DNA from: Phyllostachys edulis | Taxonomy: Eukaryota; Streptophyta; Magnoliopsida; Poales; Poaceae | DNA length: 64,000 bases | Assembly (NCBI GenBank): GCA_036346405.1 | Contig: CM070563.1 | Coordinates: 22,115,022 to 22,179,021 of the forward strand | Direction of reading: 5' to 3' | Shown here: positions 21,600 through 33,448 of the stretch, in pieces | How the letters are laid out: each line of letters opens with the position of its first letter | How positions within the stretch are numbered: position 1 is the first letter of the stretch | Translations under genes and position numbers: made by a program | Notes under the pieces: generated by a model | Databases searched by the model: none | The model's input: the letters and a program-made list of their open reading frames with translations, nothing else | What the model was told of the DNA's origin: nothing

Positions 21600-23098
21600 G
21601 GATAACTGACATGCATGATGAAATGGAGTCACTTGAAAAGAATGGCACTTGGGAATTAAAGAAATTGCCAAAGGAGAAGAAGCCTGTTCATTGCAAGTGG
21701 ATTTTCAAAAGAAAGGAAGGTATTTCTTCATCGAACCAAGAAGGTATAAAGCAAGATTGGTTGCTAAAGGTTATAGTCGATTCCGTGTATTGATTTTAAT
21801 GATGTCTTTTCCCCGCCAGAAGCATAGTTCTATTCGCACTTTACTCAAAGATTGTGGCTATGCATAATTATGAACTTGAGCAATTAGATGTTAAACCGCA
21901 TTCTTACATGGGGAGTTGAAGAAGACATTTATATGGACCAACCCGAGGGTTTTGTTACTCCCGAAAAGAACACCTTGTTTGTAGATTAAAAAATCTCTTT
22001 ATAGTTTGAAGCAATCTCCTAGGCAATGGTACAAGAGATTTGACTCCTTTATGCTCTCTCATGACTTTAAGCGGTCCGATTATGATAGTCTGTGTTTATT
22101 TAAAGATGTTAATGGTTCAACTATTTATTTACTTTCTATGTTGATGATATGTTGATTCTTCGCAAAAGATAAGTCGAAATAGCAAAACTGAAAGCACAAT
22201 TGAGTAATGAATTTGAGATGAAAGACTTAGGTGCAGTAGAGAAAATTCTTAGCATGGAGATTATTAGAGATAGACAATCTGGCAAGTTATACCTTAGTCA
22301 AAAATGTTATATTGAGAAAGTTCTTCGTCGTTTTAATATGCATGATGCAAAACCAGTGAGTACTCTATTAGCTTCGTATTTCAAATTATCTTCAGCCTTA
22401 TGTCCTGAGTCAAATTATGATATTGAGTACATGTCTAGAGTTCCATATTCCAGTGCAGTTGGTTGTCTTATGTATGCCATGGTTTGTTCTCGTCCTGATT
22501 TATCTCATGTATTGAGTGTTGTCAGCAGATACATGGCTAATCCTGGAAAAGAGCATTGGAAAGCAGTTCAGTGGATTTTCAGATATTTGCGTGGCACTTC
22601 TAATGCTTGTTTGCAGTTTGGGAATTCTAGAGATGAACTTGTTGGTTATGTTGACTCTAATTATCGGTGATTTGGACAAGAGAAGGTCTCTAACAGGTTA
22701 TGTTTTCACTATTGGTGGTTGTCTTTGTTAGTTGGAAGGCAAGTTTGCAAGCTATCGTTGCCTTTATCAACTCTTGAAGCGTAATATATAGCTATTCTCA
22801 AGCTTGTAAAGAAGCTATTTGGTTGAGAGGTTTGTACATCGAGCTTTGTAGAGATAATTCTTGCACTACTATATTTTGTGATAGTCAAAGTGCTATATGC
22901 CTTACGAAGGATCAGATGTTTCATGAGAGAACAAAGCACATTGATGTGAGATATCACTTTATTCGAGGTGTTATTGCTCAAGGTGATGTCAAGGTGTGTA
23001 AGATAAGTACTCATGATAATCCTGCTGATATGATGACAAAGCCAGTTCCTGTTATTAAGTTTGAGTTTTGCTCAAGCTTAGTTGGTGTTAAAGTTTAG
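21600..23098 (+). pseudogene. copia D reverse transcriptase and RNase H
   Basis: RT motifs are present in several frames: MHDEMESLEKNGTWEL (21611), QLDVK-like (21880), YVDDM (22138-22152), and FEMKDLGAVEKILSMEI (22209-22262). The frame 22200-22670 is the longest intact part and ends in RNase H at ELVGYVDSNYR. The rest of RNase H (TIFCDSQSAICLTKD, ERTKHIDVRYHFIR, ADMMTKPV) lies at 22823-23098. At least five frame breaks are visible. Confidence 0.85.
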
Positions 23099-23206
23099 TC
23101 CTAGTGACTAGTTGGCGCACTGTGATTTTTATCTTATTGGTGAATCATTTGGTGATTGATGATTCTTTATTTTGCTACAAGAGGAAATTTGTCTCAAGGT
23201 GGAGAT

Positions 23207-23481
23207 TGTTAATATTTGGATCCGTATGTGATCTGAATTTCTAATATGAACGTATCTGGAATATGCATATTAGCGGATTAGTTTCCTACTTGGACTCTAA
23301 GTCTTTTTACCCCTTTATATACCTCTTGTAAGCCGCACGGGAGATGGTCGTCTCATTGTAATTCCCTGCGTTTTGTAATCGCTCCTCATATAGTGATAAT
23401 CGCCGATTGGTGCTCGTGATTTTTCTCACAAGGGTTTTTCATGTAAAAATTCGTGTCTTCTTTGTCCCTATTTTTCTAACA
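23207..23481 (+). repeat. 3' LTR of copia D
   Basis: The purine-rich CAAGGTGGAGAT just upstream (23195-23206) is the expected polypurine tract. The LTR runs TGTTAATATTTGG to TTTTTCTAACA and pairs with 18168-18441. Confidence 0.95.
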
Positions 23482-24098
23482 AAATCATTTGGAAAGTTTG
23501 GGCACCCTCGCGCTGTAAGTTCTTTGCTTGGCTGCTCCTTCAAAACAGAGTGTGGACGTCTGATCGTCTTTCTGCTAGAGGATGGCCACACTTCCCCTTC
23601 TGCGCATTATGTGGCCATACTTGGGAAACTGTTGGTCATCTCATTCGGGGTTGCAACATGTCAAAAAGAATCTGGAGGGAGATTGCAGATTGGAGTCGCT
23701 GTGTCCATCTTCATCCCTCCTCTTGGCCTGCTGAGGATCATCTAACCGCCTGGTGGCAGAGCGTCATTGCCGGTGCCTATAACCAGCAGAGAAAAGAAAC
23801 CAAGTCCTTGCTAATATTTTATTTGCTGGCTGATTTGGAAGGAGAGAAATCAACACATCTTCAGACGGAGCTTCTCCTCTGTCCACCAAGTGGTGGCTCT
23901 GATCAAATCGGAAGCTTACAACTGGGCAGAAGCGGGGGCGGCCAGTGTTCGCATGGCCCTCTCGTAGAGGCTCTACGGTAGAGCCCTTCTGTTGTCCCAT
24001 TCCCTCCCTTAGTCGCCTAATCCGTCTTGAGATTTACCTTCCTCCGTGCTCCTTTTCTCCTCACCAATAGTCGGCCCTGCCGGGTCTTAGAAAAAAAA
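23482..24098 (+). pseudogene. LINE ORF2 C-terminal part, right piece, with 3' end
   Basis: The frame continues the LINE protein from 18167: WKVWAP, then FFAWLLLQNRVWTSDRLSARGW and the zf-RVT zinc motif CALCGHTWETVGHLIRGC, followed by REIADWSRCVHLHPSSWP. The normal end of plant L1 ORF2 is near 23850; the remainder to 23990 is degenerate. A run of ten A residues at about 24089-24098 is a candidate poly-A tail of the LINE. The track upstream (catalytic RT) is missing, so this is an old 5'-truncated or internally deleted copy. Confidence 0.85.
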
Positions 24099-24487
24099 AA
24101 TGTATTGGCACCATCAAACTAGTTCACTCTCAATAACAGAGGGCCTAGATGCGGACCCATAATACATGGATATGATGCCCATGAGATCATGACAACAGGC
24201 GGTATCATCTATGGTCGAGATGGTAGAGATGACATCTATTTCCAGTCAAATTTACTAAACTAATCATCACTTCAAGTGTCATGTATGTCGCAGGCTAAAA
24301 TATATGAATGTGCTCGTCGCTGTTCTTATGCTCCAAGTAAATGAATGCCTGGTTTAAATTCTGCTGTACCTTCAGCGGTACCTCCGTAAGGCAAGTTTGC
24401 TTTTTGGAAGACAGATAGCAGCTATCCGTTTCTTCCTCGCGATCTTTCTGCAGCAACTTCTGTAAATTTCTTTCTGTAAGTCAAAGG
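24099..24487. other. older host sequence between LINE and hAT element
   Basis: No element termini were seen here. The minus strand of 24424-24487, joined to 30241-30276 and 38877-38906 once the hAT and copia B insertions are disregarded, is open and could be part of an exon; see findings. GTCAAAGG at 24480-24487 is the left target duplication of the hAT element. Confidence 0.4.
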
Positions 24488-24831
24488 CAGCGGCGAATCT
24501 AGGATGAAAATAAAGAAAGAGTTCTACGATTAAGGCTATAGCACAACATAAGCATATCAAAACTACATCTACTGATCTTTTATTATTGGAATGTCAAATA
24601 GAAAGAGAACAAATTGAAAATATACAATATAATAAATTTAGTACCCCACTAATAGATATTGTGCCCTCAAATATCCATAAATATGTGAGTACCGATCAAT
24701 AATCAATTCATCAATATTCAAGTCTACCTACATATGCAACAGACAAAAAAAATAGGGATTTGATTCATCAATCTTCAAGTCTACCTACATATGCAACAGA
24801 CAAAAAAAATTTGGGGATTTGAGAGAGAAAC

Positions 24832-27800
24832 TGTGAGGTCCCCGGAATATTGGAAATGTGCCAAATTAAAATTATACTAGAAGTATAATTCTTAATTAAG
24901 AAACAGTTCGGTTCCCACATTAAAAATTATACCAGAAGCATAATAGTAACAGGGAGCAAATCCAAATTTCAGGTTCTTGGATATATGCCTTGCAATAGTT
25001 CTCAGGATCAGTGACTATTGCACATATATCCTTAAACAACATTGTACCACACATACAAGGCATACATTAATATTAATACATACAAAACTTTACAAATTCG
25101 GTTGGTTCTACCAACCCAGGTGACACATAGTCACTACAAAAATTTAACAGCGGAAACTAGAATAAACAGCAAAAGCCACCAATGGCCCCCATCACCCTCA
25201 GGCTATTGAGTGGAGGATAGAAATAGCTTCACTCGTTAGCGTCACCCTGATCGGCGCTAACGGGCATCTCGTATAAATAACCATCCTCACCTGCAACAAG
25301 AGGTTATAGCACCTGAGTACAGAAGGTACTCGCAAGACTTACACAAACTACTAAAAGAAGGTGTTTGATAGAACCTATTCAAAGGATTAGAATTTATACA
25401 TGCTTAAGGCTGACAACAGGAAGGTTATAATGGGGTTTAATTTTGTACAAAGCAATACATCTTAATCCTACACTTACTAAGTTTTGACAAAGCGATTTTA
25501 TAAACAAATTTGGACTAAAACAGTAAGTAGAAAAGAATGTAATCATAAATAATAACAAAAATCAAAGTGGCTATCCACCACCAGCAAAACATTGCATGAA
25601 TACCCCTCATGCCGCAATAGTACCCATAACAAAGTTTTGTTTCAAAACCTATACAGAGATATATTCAATTCAAGCGTTGTCCATAACCGTGGACACGGCT
25701 ATTCGAATAGTTTTAACCCTACAAGTGTGTACATCTTTACCCACACGAATTAGTTAGCCCGTAAGCCTATGGAATAATAGCACACTTCCTTTGGTATGCC
25801 GGCCGGGTAAACTAAGATTTGGTATTCTTCAACAAGTTGACACTATTGAGTGGAATACCCATGTGTGACTGATTCCGCTTAGTTCAAGTTACTAATAGAA
25901 CCTGCCAACCGGGGTACACATGTTAGTCCGAAAGCCGATTCGATCGACAAAAATTAAATGACAGAAGTAGAGGCATGCTAGGTGCACATATTAGATCGCA
26001 ATCGGAGCCCTTAAGGTACGTACATGTGATGGAACGATGTACGCCCTCACCCTTTTAAGAACATATGATACCGATATGAGATCAAACACATATGTCCTTA
26101 CCCCTGCTTTTCCAACTCAATAGCATCAACCTCTTACTTAACCAAACAAATACCATACACCGCGTGTGGAAGCACGCTAGCTTGAATAAATCGATCAATG
26201 TTCAGTCCTTAATCGACCCAGACAAGACACCCACATTTCCCAATCTCGTGCACTATGGCACCATCACTAGCATTCACTTGTCTAGATCTAGAATCAGTTT
26301 TATCAAACAAAGTTTGTTTTCATTTTTGTTTTAAACAGACCGAACAAAGAATCAAAATAAATGAAATTCATTTAATGTTCCCAAGTTTGACAAGATAAGC
26401 TTGACAAACACTAACATTCTACAAACTGCATGGCTAAGCAAATTTTGAAACTAAGTATTTCAGTATAAAGGCAATACCTTAAGTTTTGAGTGTATGATCA
26501 GATTAAAGATAAGCCACAAGTGTTAGGCTATAACTAACTATTGACAGATCACAAATATTTTTTAGAAAATTAGCATGCAACAGTGTCACTGTATTTTGGA
26601 AATCTACAGTACAAAAGTTCTGGGATCAACATGGTGCAAAGAGGATGCTTTCCTTGGTAATAATAAACCTCTTGTTCAGGTTCTTGCTGCTTAGAAATAG
26701 ACTCAACCACTTCAGAAGAACCAGAATCTAAAAGACAAAAAATCCAATGAACAATCAAGAAAACTTGCAGAAAGCAAAATATTGGAAGAGAATGCATGAT
26801 GAATATCTTAATGCATAATGAACAACATGCTTAAGCTATATCTAACTTAAATAAGGACAATAGCCAACAGCAACACTTGTTGACACTAACTAATTAAGAA
26901 ATAAGGTTGACTAATACTACAGTTTCAGATTTTGGAACAGAAAATAGGATAGGTTACAAAAAGAAAAGTTTGCTGCATCATTATATTATGAACAAAATAA
27001 TATTTTTGCTTAAGTTACAGCTAAGTTAGCAAAGCTAAAAGTCTAACTTAACACTTACAAACTTACTGACAAGAATTAGAGACTAAGGACTTTGCTATGT
27101 ATATTGTCGGTATGACCGGCAATATAACAGAGGTACAACTGATTGCCTTACTGCCAGATTGTGAAGCACACTTAAGCAAGGGTTTTTGCTTAAGCTACAA
27201 CTACCCTTTAGCAAGGATAGCAACCCAGATAAATCCCTGTTAGCATTAACTAACAAAGACTATAATTATGGTTCTGCCATAGCACTTGTCGGTCTGTCCG
27301 ACATTAGAAACAGGGAAATGGATTTTGCGAAAAAGCTGATTTGGAAGCATCATGAGCAAAGGAATTATTGCTTATGACACTAAGGTTTAGGAGATAGCTC
27401 CCTAAACTGGAAGGTTGAATTAGAAAATCTTAAGATCTCAAAAACTATATGAAAGATCGAAAAGTATAAAAAGAAACCTTTTGGTAATAAAACGATTTGA
27501 GTACCACACTAACAAGTGAGTGATTTAGGTAAGCCACTGAGGTACTCAGGAAGCTCAAGATGGAAAGAATTAAGGACATAGCTCATCAGCCGGAGTTGGA
27601 GAAGAAAGGTTTGTAGTTTCGGCCGCAACAGGACAACTCAGAAGCCACTTCACCTGTTTGACCAAGAATGACATTAATGGAGGGATTAGCTACTTTGATC
27701 ACAAGACACGATATGACAGGAAAGAATTCGAGAGCAACTCACCGGAGCAAAGAACACCACTACGGCGGCGCTCCGACAAGCTCTGGACAACAGAGAGCAA

Positions 27801-29338
27801 GCTCACGGGTTCAACCTACAAAAGATGCCAAAATTCACATTACAAAGTGAATTAAGCATGAATATGGATAAACAAGGAGTGAGAGCAAGAGAAGCTTCAC
27901 TGGAAAGGAAAAAGGGATGAAGAAAGCTTCGGAGATGAAGAAAGCTTCATGGTCAACAATGGCAGTGAGCAAAAAGCTAGGGTTTATATAGAGATCAATC
28001 CTCCGGAGCAAGCGAGAAGGTTCTAGTGCTGATGCGGTGGCAATTTGATGCCAAGTGTCAAAGGAGTATTTGCAAAATCACAGTGCAACGCCACCTCTCC
28101 GGCGATGAAGTCGGCGACGGCGCACAGTTGCGAGGAAGAAGAAGAGGTGCCGCTGACCCGTGGGCTCCACTGTCAGCTGCAGCAAGGAACCTAGCAGCAA
28201 GCTTCAAAAGAAAGTCAACCGTTCGATAAAAAATGAGCGGCTGAGATTGATCAAGACGTTCGGACGGTCTGAACGTCACACTTCATATGGGCCGTTCGAT
28301 CGCAATCTAACGGTCACACAAGGATACGAGCCCTAGGCGCACACGATTTGGAGTGGCACCGCACCATCGAAATCCAATGGCTGATAATAATTGCGCGCTT
28401 TTGAGTTTAAACCCTCGATGGTTAGATCGGAAATCAACGGTGGAGATTGAGGTGGGGTTCAGACGGTCTGAAGGTTACCACCTCCCTCGATGGTCCGATT
28501 TAGATCCAACGGCTCAAATGCATCGTGAGTTCGGACGGTCCGAACGTTCACGCTGATCTGGGCGGTTCGTGGAGGATTCGATGGCTGCGAGTTTTGAGGC
28601 GCGTTTTGGTTTCAAGACCAAAACTAGGCGCGGTTGGATTGACCAAAACTAGGCGCGGTTGGATTGAGATCCAACGGTGGAGATTGCATCAAGCGCGTGG
28701 ATGACCCGCACGGCTCCGCGAATCTCGACCGATTACTTGGAAATCAACTGCTCACGCTCATCTGGAGTTTGAGGCTGAGCTCATCGTGACTGAGCCAGAC
28801 CATTTTGTACTGGGTTGGACCCAACCACTTGGCTCGGGTCGCTACAGCACAAAGGGTTAGGGTTAGGCTGACAAGGTTGACTAACCCATTTCAAAACTTT
28901 AAAAGTTTGACCGGGGCTTTAAAAATAGCAAATAAATTTGTAAAATTACGAAATTTTGCAAGGATGCTACTGGGATGTTATATAACCCAAATAAATTTTG
29001 AAAACCACTGTTTCTTATTTTAAAATACATAGATAATTCACTTAAACAGAATAGGTTTATTTAAAGACAAGTATTTTTCTCAAGGTCAAAATAATCTCTA
29101 AAAAAATTCAACAAAAATTATTTTTGGTCAAGATAATTCATCTAGGGTTTGAGAAAAATATTTCCCCAGTCTCAATACAAGTATTGACTTGTATTTTCTT
29201 TTGAAGCTTCAAACAAGTTTTGGATTTTGGCTAGAAAATGGAGGTTTTAGTTTGTAGCAAAATGTCCAAGTTTCAAAAATGAGCAGTGATGCTATGGAAA
29301 GCACCTTATTACTGTTCAGTAAAACTGGGGCTGTTACA
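24832..29338 (-). repeat. Ty3/gypsy-type solo LTR, 4.5 kb
   Basis: On the minus strand it begins TGTAACAGCCCCAGTTTT (29338 downward) and ends GGGGACCTCACA (24832). A perfect 5-bp duplication GAAAC flanks it (24827-24831 and 29339-29343). No gag-pol coding sequence lies inside. A TATA box reads TATATAAA on the minus strand at 27990-27983, followed downstream by the leader. The conserved phrase CTATTCGAATAGCCGTGTCC (minus strand, near 25711) links it to the plus-strand LTR at 12043-15246. Repeated AACGGT/GGACGGTC phrases occupy 28200-28720. Confidence 0.88.
27983..27990 (-). promoter_or_regulatory. TATA box of the minus-strand solo LTR
   Basis: The minus strand reads CTCTATATAAACCC here, about 1.35 kb from the LTR start, a position consistent with the U3/R border of a long LTR. 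Confidence 0.5.
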
Positions 29339-29813
29339 GAAACAAACTCACTGCTCAGTGTTCACCCTCACCTAGTCACCTCACTGGCCACTGGGCACAG
29401 CGCCACAGCCCGCAAGATAGCCTCACTTCACTAGTTCACCTGCTCCTCACGACCTCACTGCACAACCGCACTAGACCACTGGTGATTCGTTTCAAACTTT
29501 TAGTGGCGAATCCCCCTGAGTGGCCGATTTCATTTGCTTGCCGTATGCTCGTATCCTCCCGAGCGGCCGAGCCCAAGCTGATGCGCCAGCGCCACCATCA
29601 GGGTCTCTCATATGGCCTCGCCTCGCGGCGCCATGGCCTCTGGCGGGCCGCCGGCACAGCAGCCAGCGAAAGGCCGAAGTCGCCGATCGACCCGGCCCCC
29701 CCCTCCATGGCTGCCACCGAGACGCAGACTGCCTCCAGCCTCCCCCTTCGCCGCGTCAGTCAGCCGAGTCGCTGTCATTCCCCTTAGTCCTTAGACCTCA
29801 AAGTGATCTCTGA

Positions 29814-29815
<2 letters not shown>

Positions 29816-29849
<34 letters not shown>
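29816..29849. repeat. (CT)n microsatellite
   Basis: About 17 uninterrupted CT dinucleotides, inside the right part of the non-autonomous hAT element. Confidence 0.95.
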
Positions 29850-29852
<3 letters not shown>

Positions 29853-30276
29853 GAATCTGGATCTAGGCGTTTGGGTGTGGCTGAGAGAGTGAGACCTTAT
29901 CTCAGTTATCTGATCTCTGATTTGATTTGGGCCAGCACCCGGCAACCGACTGGGCCTTAAGCCACATGCCCACATGCCTCCATCTCTATGAATCCAAGAA
30001 GGCAAGAACAACCCAAACGCTGGCTTGTCCAGACTTTCTTCAAGACTTCAATCTCCATCCTCTGGCTCTGGCTGGACTTTCTTCAACCTCCTTCTACGAC
30101 TGCCCGACTCCGCCGTAGAGCTAGGACCTCTCGCCGGTGCTCAGGCCGCAGTGGGTACTACTACTAGGGGTATGGTGGTGGAGGGAGGGGGTGCTCGAGC
30201 ACCCGTTAGCACCCATGGTGAATTCGCCCCTGGTCAAAGGGATCTTGTAGCTGTGTGAGATGTTGGGCTTGGTTTC

Positions 30277-31840
30277 TGCTGGGTCGCGGGTAGGCTACGA
30301 TAGCTACGAACAAAAATTTCTACCACGCAGACTAGGAAGCCAAGCAAATAGATGATCACAGATCGTTACCACCAGACGCGCAGAGCAGCGGAAGAAGGGT
30401 TGGAGCAGCCTGGTTCAACGAGAGCGCGCCGATGTAGTGGTCGAGTCCATCGTCCCGAGCACGATGCAAGGGTCGAGTCAATCGCCTCCTTCAAAGAACC
30501 TCTGCGGTTCCTTGTGAAGATCGCGGATCGTCCTCAAGCGCAATCGCAGATAGCGCTCTACTAGATCCACACGCCCAGTGGAAGGAATAACCATACGCCG
30601 GTGTGCTAGCACCAAGTCACACAGTAGAGCTCTCAGGAAGATGGCGGCTAGGGTTTCGGTGGTGTAAAAACTTACGTAATCCCAATAGCCTCATGCATCT
30701 CCTTATATAGTGCTCGTGACGGATCCTATCCAAACACGTTTACGAATCGTATTAGTAGTGGTTTGTTCCAACCCGTTAAGTGTGTGACCCTGTAGGTTCA
30801 TGCGTAATCGGTTGTGACTCAGAAACCTTTTCTGATCACGAGTCGTAGCGGCTCCTAACAGAACATAGCGATTCCCGAATACACACAAATTATATCGGAC
30901 GAATCTTAATGCAATATGATCTACGATCAGGTCCTCATCACTTACGACTGTGTCCTATCGTCAGATACGCATCAGTTTGTATTTGGTCACGACCGGTTCG
31001 TAAGTCCCACGACTGTGTTTCACCACTCAGGATTTCGTTCGACCACCTACGACCAGCTCGATCTCTATATGACCACCAGAATCGTTCTAACAAAGCGACC
31101 TACTCGTGTATTCTCCCTTTGTGTCACGATGTCTGGTTGAACTCCAGGTGAGATGTTGTGTCATCCATGGACTGTTCAATGCTTTCTAGATCAGGTGTCG
31201 GATAACTTCACGTGGTCGAACACTTCGACAACTAGTGGCATGGCCATGCACTTTCTTTATCTAATCACAACGACGGGCCCAGAGACATCTCTCTTATTAT
31301 GTTAGGAGGGGCAAATCCCATATCCAACCAGTCACATTCCTCTACATGTTTCATAGCATACCCGAAAGCTACCTTTATAACCACCTAGTTACGGAGTAGC
31401 GTTTGGCAACCCCTAAGAGTGCTATTACACATGTAGGAAATCATGCTGATCTCAGGTCTAAGGATTATACATCATCATTGCTTGAGACCAACTAACGACA
31501 CATAGAATCATAACAATCTCAATAGTGTCTCAAGGTGGGTCTAATCCAACATCATGTTCTCTAACATGTGTCCATATTATTGGTTTGATATCTCTATATC
31601 CATGACCTATGAAACATAGTCATCAACTAATACATATGCTAGTCTATTCATATGTGTCCTCATATGTTTCCGACCAGGGAACGTATAAGAATAATTATCG
31701 CACAAATATAGAGTTTCACAATCAAGTCACATACTTGATAATCAATATTATTCTAGGAACAAGATAACATATTATCCAATATAATGAACATAATGAAATA
31801 TAATCATCTCTATGATTGCCTCTAGGGCATATTTTCAACA
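30277..31840 (-). repeat. 3' LTR of copia B
   Basis: On the plus strand it runs from TGCTGGGTCGCGGGTAGG to GCATATTTTCAACA. It matches 37295-38871 along its length; the half nearer 31840 is almost identical, the other half is more diverged. The CGACCA-rich zone 30985-31075 is a regular feature of the family. Confidence 0.93.
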
Positions 31841-31852
31841 GTCTCCCACTTG
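31841..31852 (-). other. polypurine tract of copia B
   Basis: GTCTCCCACTTG on the plus strand reads CAAGTGGGAGAC on the element strand, directly before the 3' LTR. This is the primer site for plus-strand DNA synthesis. Confidence 0.85.
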
Positions 31853-31860
31853 CACTAGAG

Positions 31861-33448
31861 TCACTCATTTAGGTATCTAGTACCGATAGCTCTTGTGTGT
31901 GCATCATGCTTTGGCTGTGTGAGAGGCTTTGTCAACGGACCAGCAACATTCAAATCCATATGAACTTTGCATATCTTAACATCTCCTCTATCCACCAATT
32001 CACGAATGAGATAATAACGCCTGAGTATATGCTTGGACTTCTGATGGGATCTAGGCTCCTTAGCCTGCGCAATGGCTCCATTGTTGTCACAATAGAGATC
32101 CATTGGGCTCGAGGCACTCGGAATCACACCCAACTCAGCAATAAAATTCCTTATCCAAACACCTTCTTTTGCAGCTTCAGAAGCCGCAATGTATTCAGCC
32201 TCTGTCGTGGAATCAGCAACCGTCTCTTGCTTGGAACTTTTCCAGCTCACTGCTCCTCCATTCAAAATAAATACAAAACCAGATTGCGAACGATAATTAT
32301 CTTTGTCGGTTTGAAAGCTTGCATCGGTGTAACCATTTACAACGACCTCTTCATCACGACCATAAACTAGGAACACATCTTTAGTCCTTCTTAAGTACTT
32401 AAGAATGTTTTTCACTGTTGTCCAAAGGACCTTCACCGGATCGACTTGATATCTCGCCGTAACACTTAGAGCATATGATACATCTCGTCGTGTACATATC
32501 ATGGCGTACATGATAGATCCAATGGATGAAGCATATAGAATATTACTCATTTTGTCTCGCTCATCAGTGGTCGTAGGACACTGATTCTTGCTAAGATTAA
32601 TGCCATGTGCCATGGGCAAGAATCCTCTCTTGGAATTTTTCATGTTGAACCGATTCAACACTTTGTCTATGTACATATCCTGGCTTAATCCAATTAGCCT
32701 CTTAGATCTATCTCTATAGATCCTTATTCCCAAGATATATGCTGCATCTCCTAAATCTTTCATTGAGAAACTATTTCTTAATGAAGTTTTAACAGATTCA
32801 AGCATTGGAATGTCATTTTCGACCAGTAGTATGTCATCTACATACAATATCAGAATAACAAGCGCGCTCCCACTAACCTTCATGTAAACACAAAGGTTCT
32901 TCTTTGTTCTTGACGAAACCAAACCTTTTGATCTCCTCATTAAAACGTATATTCCAACTCTGAGATGCTTACTTCAACCCATAAATGGACTTTTGAAGTT
33001 TGCATACTTTACTAGCATTCTTTGGATCGACAAAACCTTCAAGTTATGTCATGTACACATACTCATCTAGGTTTCCATTAAGGAAAGCCATTTTGACATC
33101 CATTTGCCATATCTCATAGTCGAAATATACAACAATAGCTAGAATGATCCGAACAGATTTAAGCATCGCTACTGGTGAGAAAGTCTCATCGTAGTCAACT
33201 CCTTGAACTTGTCGAAAACCTTTTGCGACTAGTCGAGCCTTATGAATGTGAACATTTCCATCCATATCAATCTTTTTCTTATAGATCCATTTGCACTCAA
33301 TGGTTTTAACACCATCAAGTGGATCGACCAGGTTCGAAACCTGATTTTCTCTCATGGAGTCTATTTCGGATTTCATGGCTCCAAGCCATTTCTCAGAGTC
33401 TGGGTCCATCATCGTTTCCTCATAAGTCTTAGGCTCATCATTATTCAA
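31861..33448 (-). pseudogene. copia B reverse transcriptase and RNase H
   Basis: RT begins on the minus strand near 33440 (NDEPKTYEETMM, SEKWLGAMKSEIDSM) with CKWIYKKKIDMDG, KARLVAKGFRQVQGVDYDET and the QMDVKMAFLNGNLDE motif. The frame breaks near 33046 and resumes at 32940 with the catalytic YVDDILL box (near 32845). RNase H follows (GYTDASFQTDKDNYRS, DSTTEAEYIAASEAAKE, CDNNGAIAQAKEPRSHQ) and ends with TRAIGTRYLNE at the stop 31861-31863. Only the segment near 32945-33045 disrupts an otherwise long frame. Confidence 0.92.

Larger units (their letters stand above)
18168..23481 (+). mobile_element. copia retrotransposon D, complete structure, mutated
   Basis: Two LTRs (18168-18441 and 23207-23481) flank primer-binding site, gag, protease, integrase, RT, RNase H and a polypurine tract. 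The perfect 5-bp duplication AAATC (18163-18167 and 23482-23486) proves a single insertion event. By eye the LTRs differ at roughly 8-10% of positions, so the insertion is old. Frameshifts in gag, integrase, RT and RNase H show it is inactive. It landed in a LINE reverse-transcriptase ORF. Confidence 0.95.
24488..30232. mobile_element. non-autonomous hAT element containing a solo LTR
   Basis: Left end CAGCGGCGAATCTAGG and right end, read inward on the minus strand, CAGGGGCGAATTCACC, form imperfect hAT-type terminal repeats. The 8-bp target duplication GTCAAAGG is perfect on both sides (24480-24487 and 30233-30240). Without the nested 4.5-kb LTR the element is about 1.2 kb and has no recognisable transposase. 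It carries a 57-bp direct duplication (24707-24763 and 24764-24820) and a (CT)n run at 29816-29849. The GC-rich part 29500-30150 contains ORFs of unknown meaning. Confidence 0.85.

Noticed and set aside
29482..29813. GC-rich ORFs next to the minus-strand solo LTR as a host gene
   Set aside because: Three overlapping frames are open and none shows a domain; they lie inside the hAT element. A captured fragment remains possible and is noted under findings.
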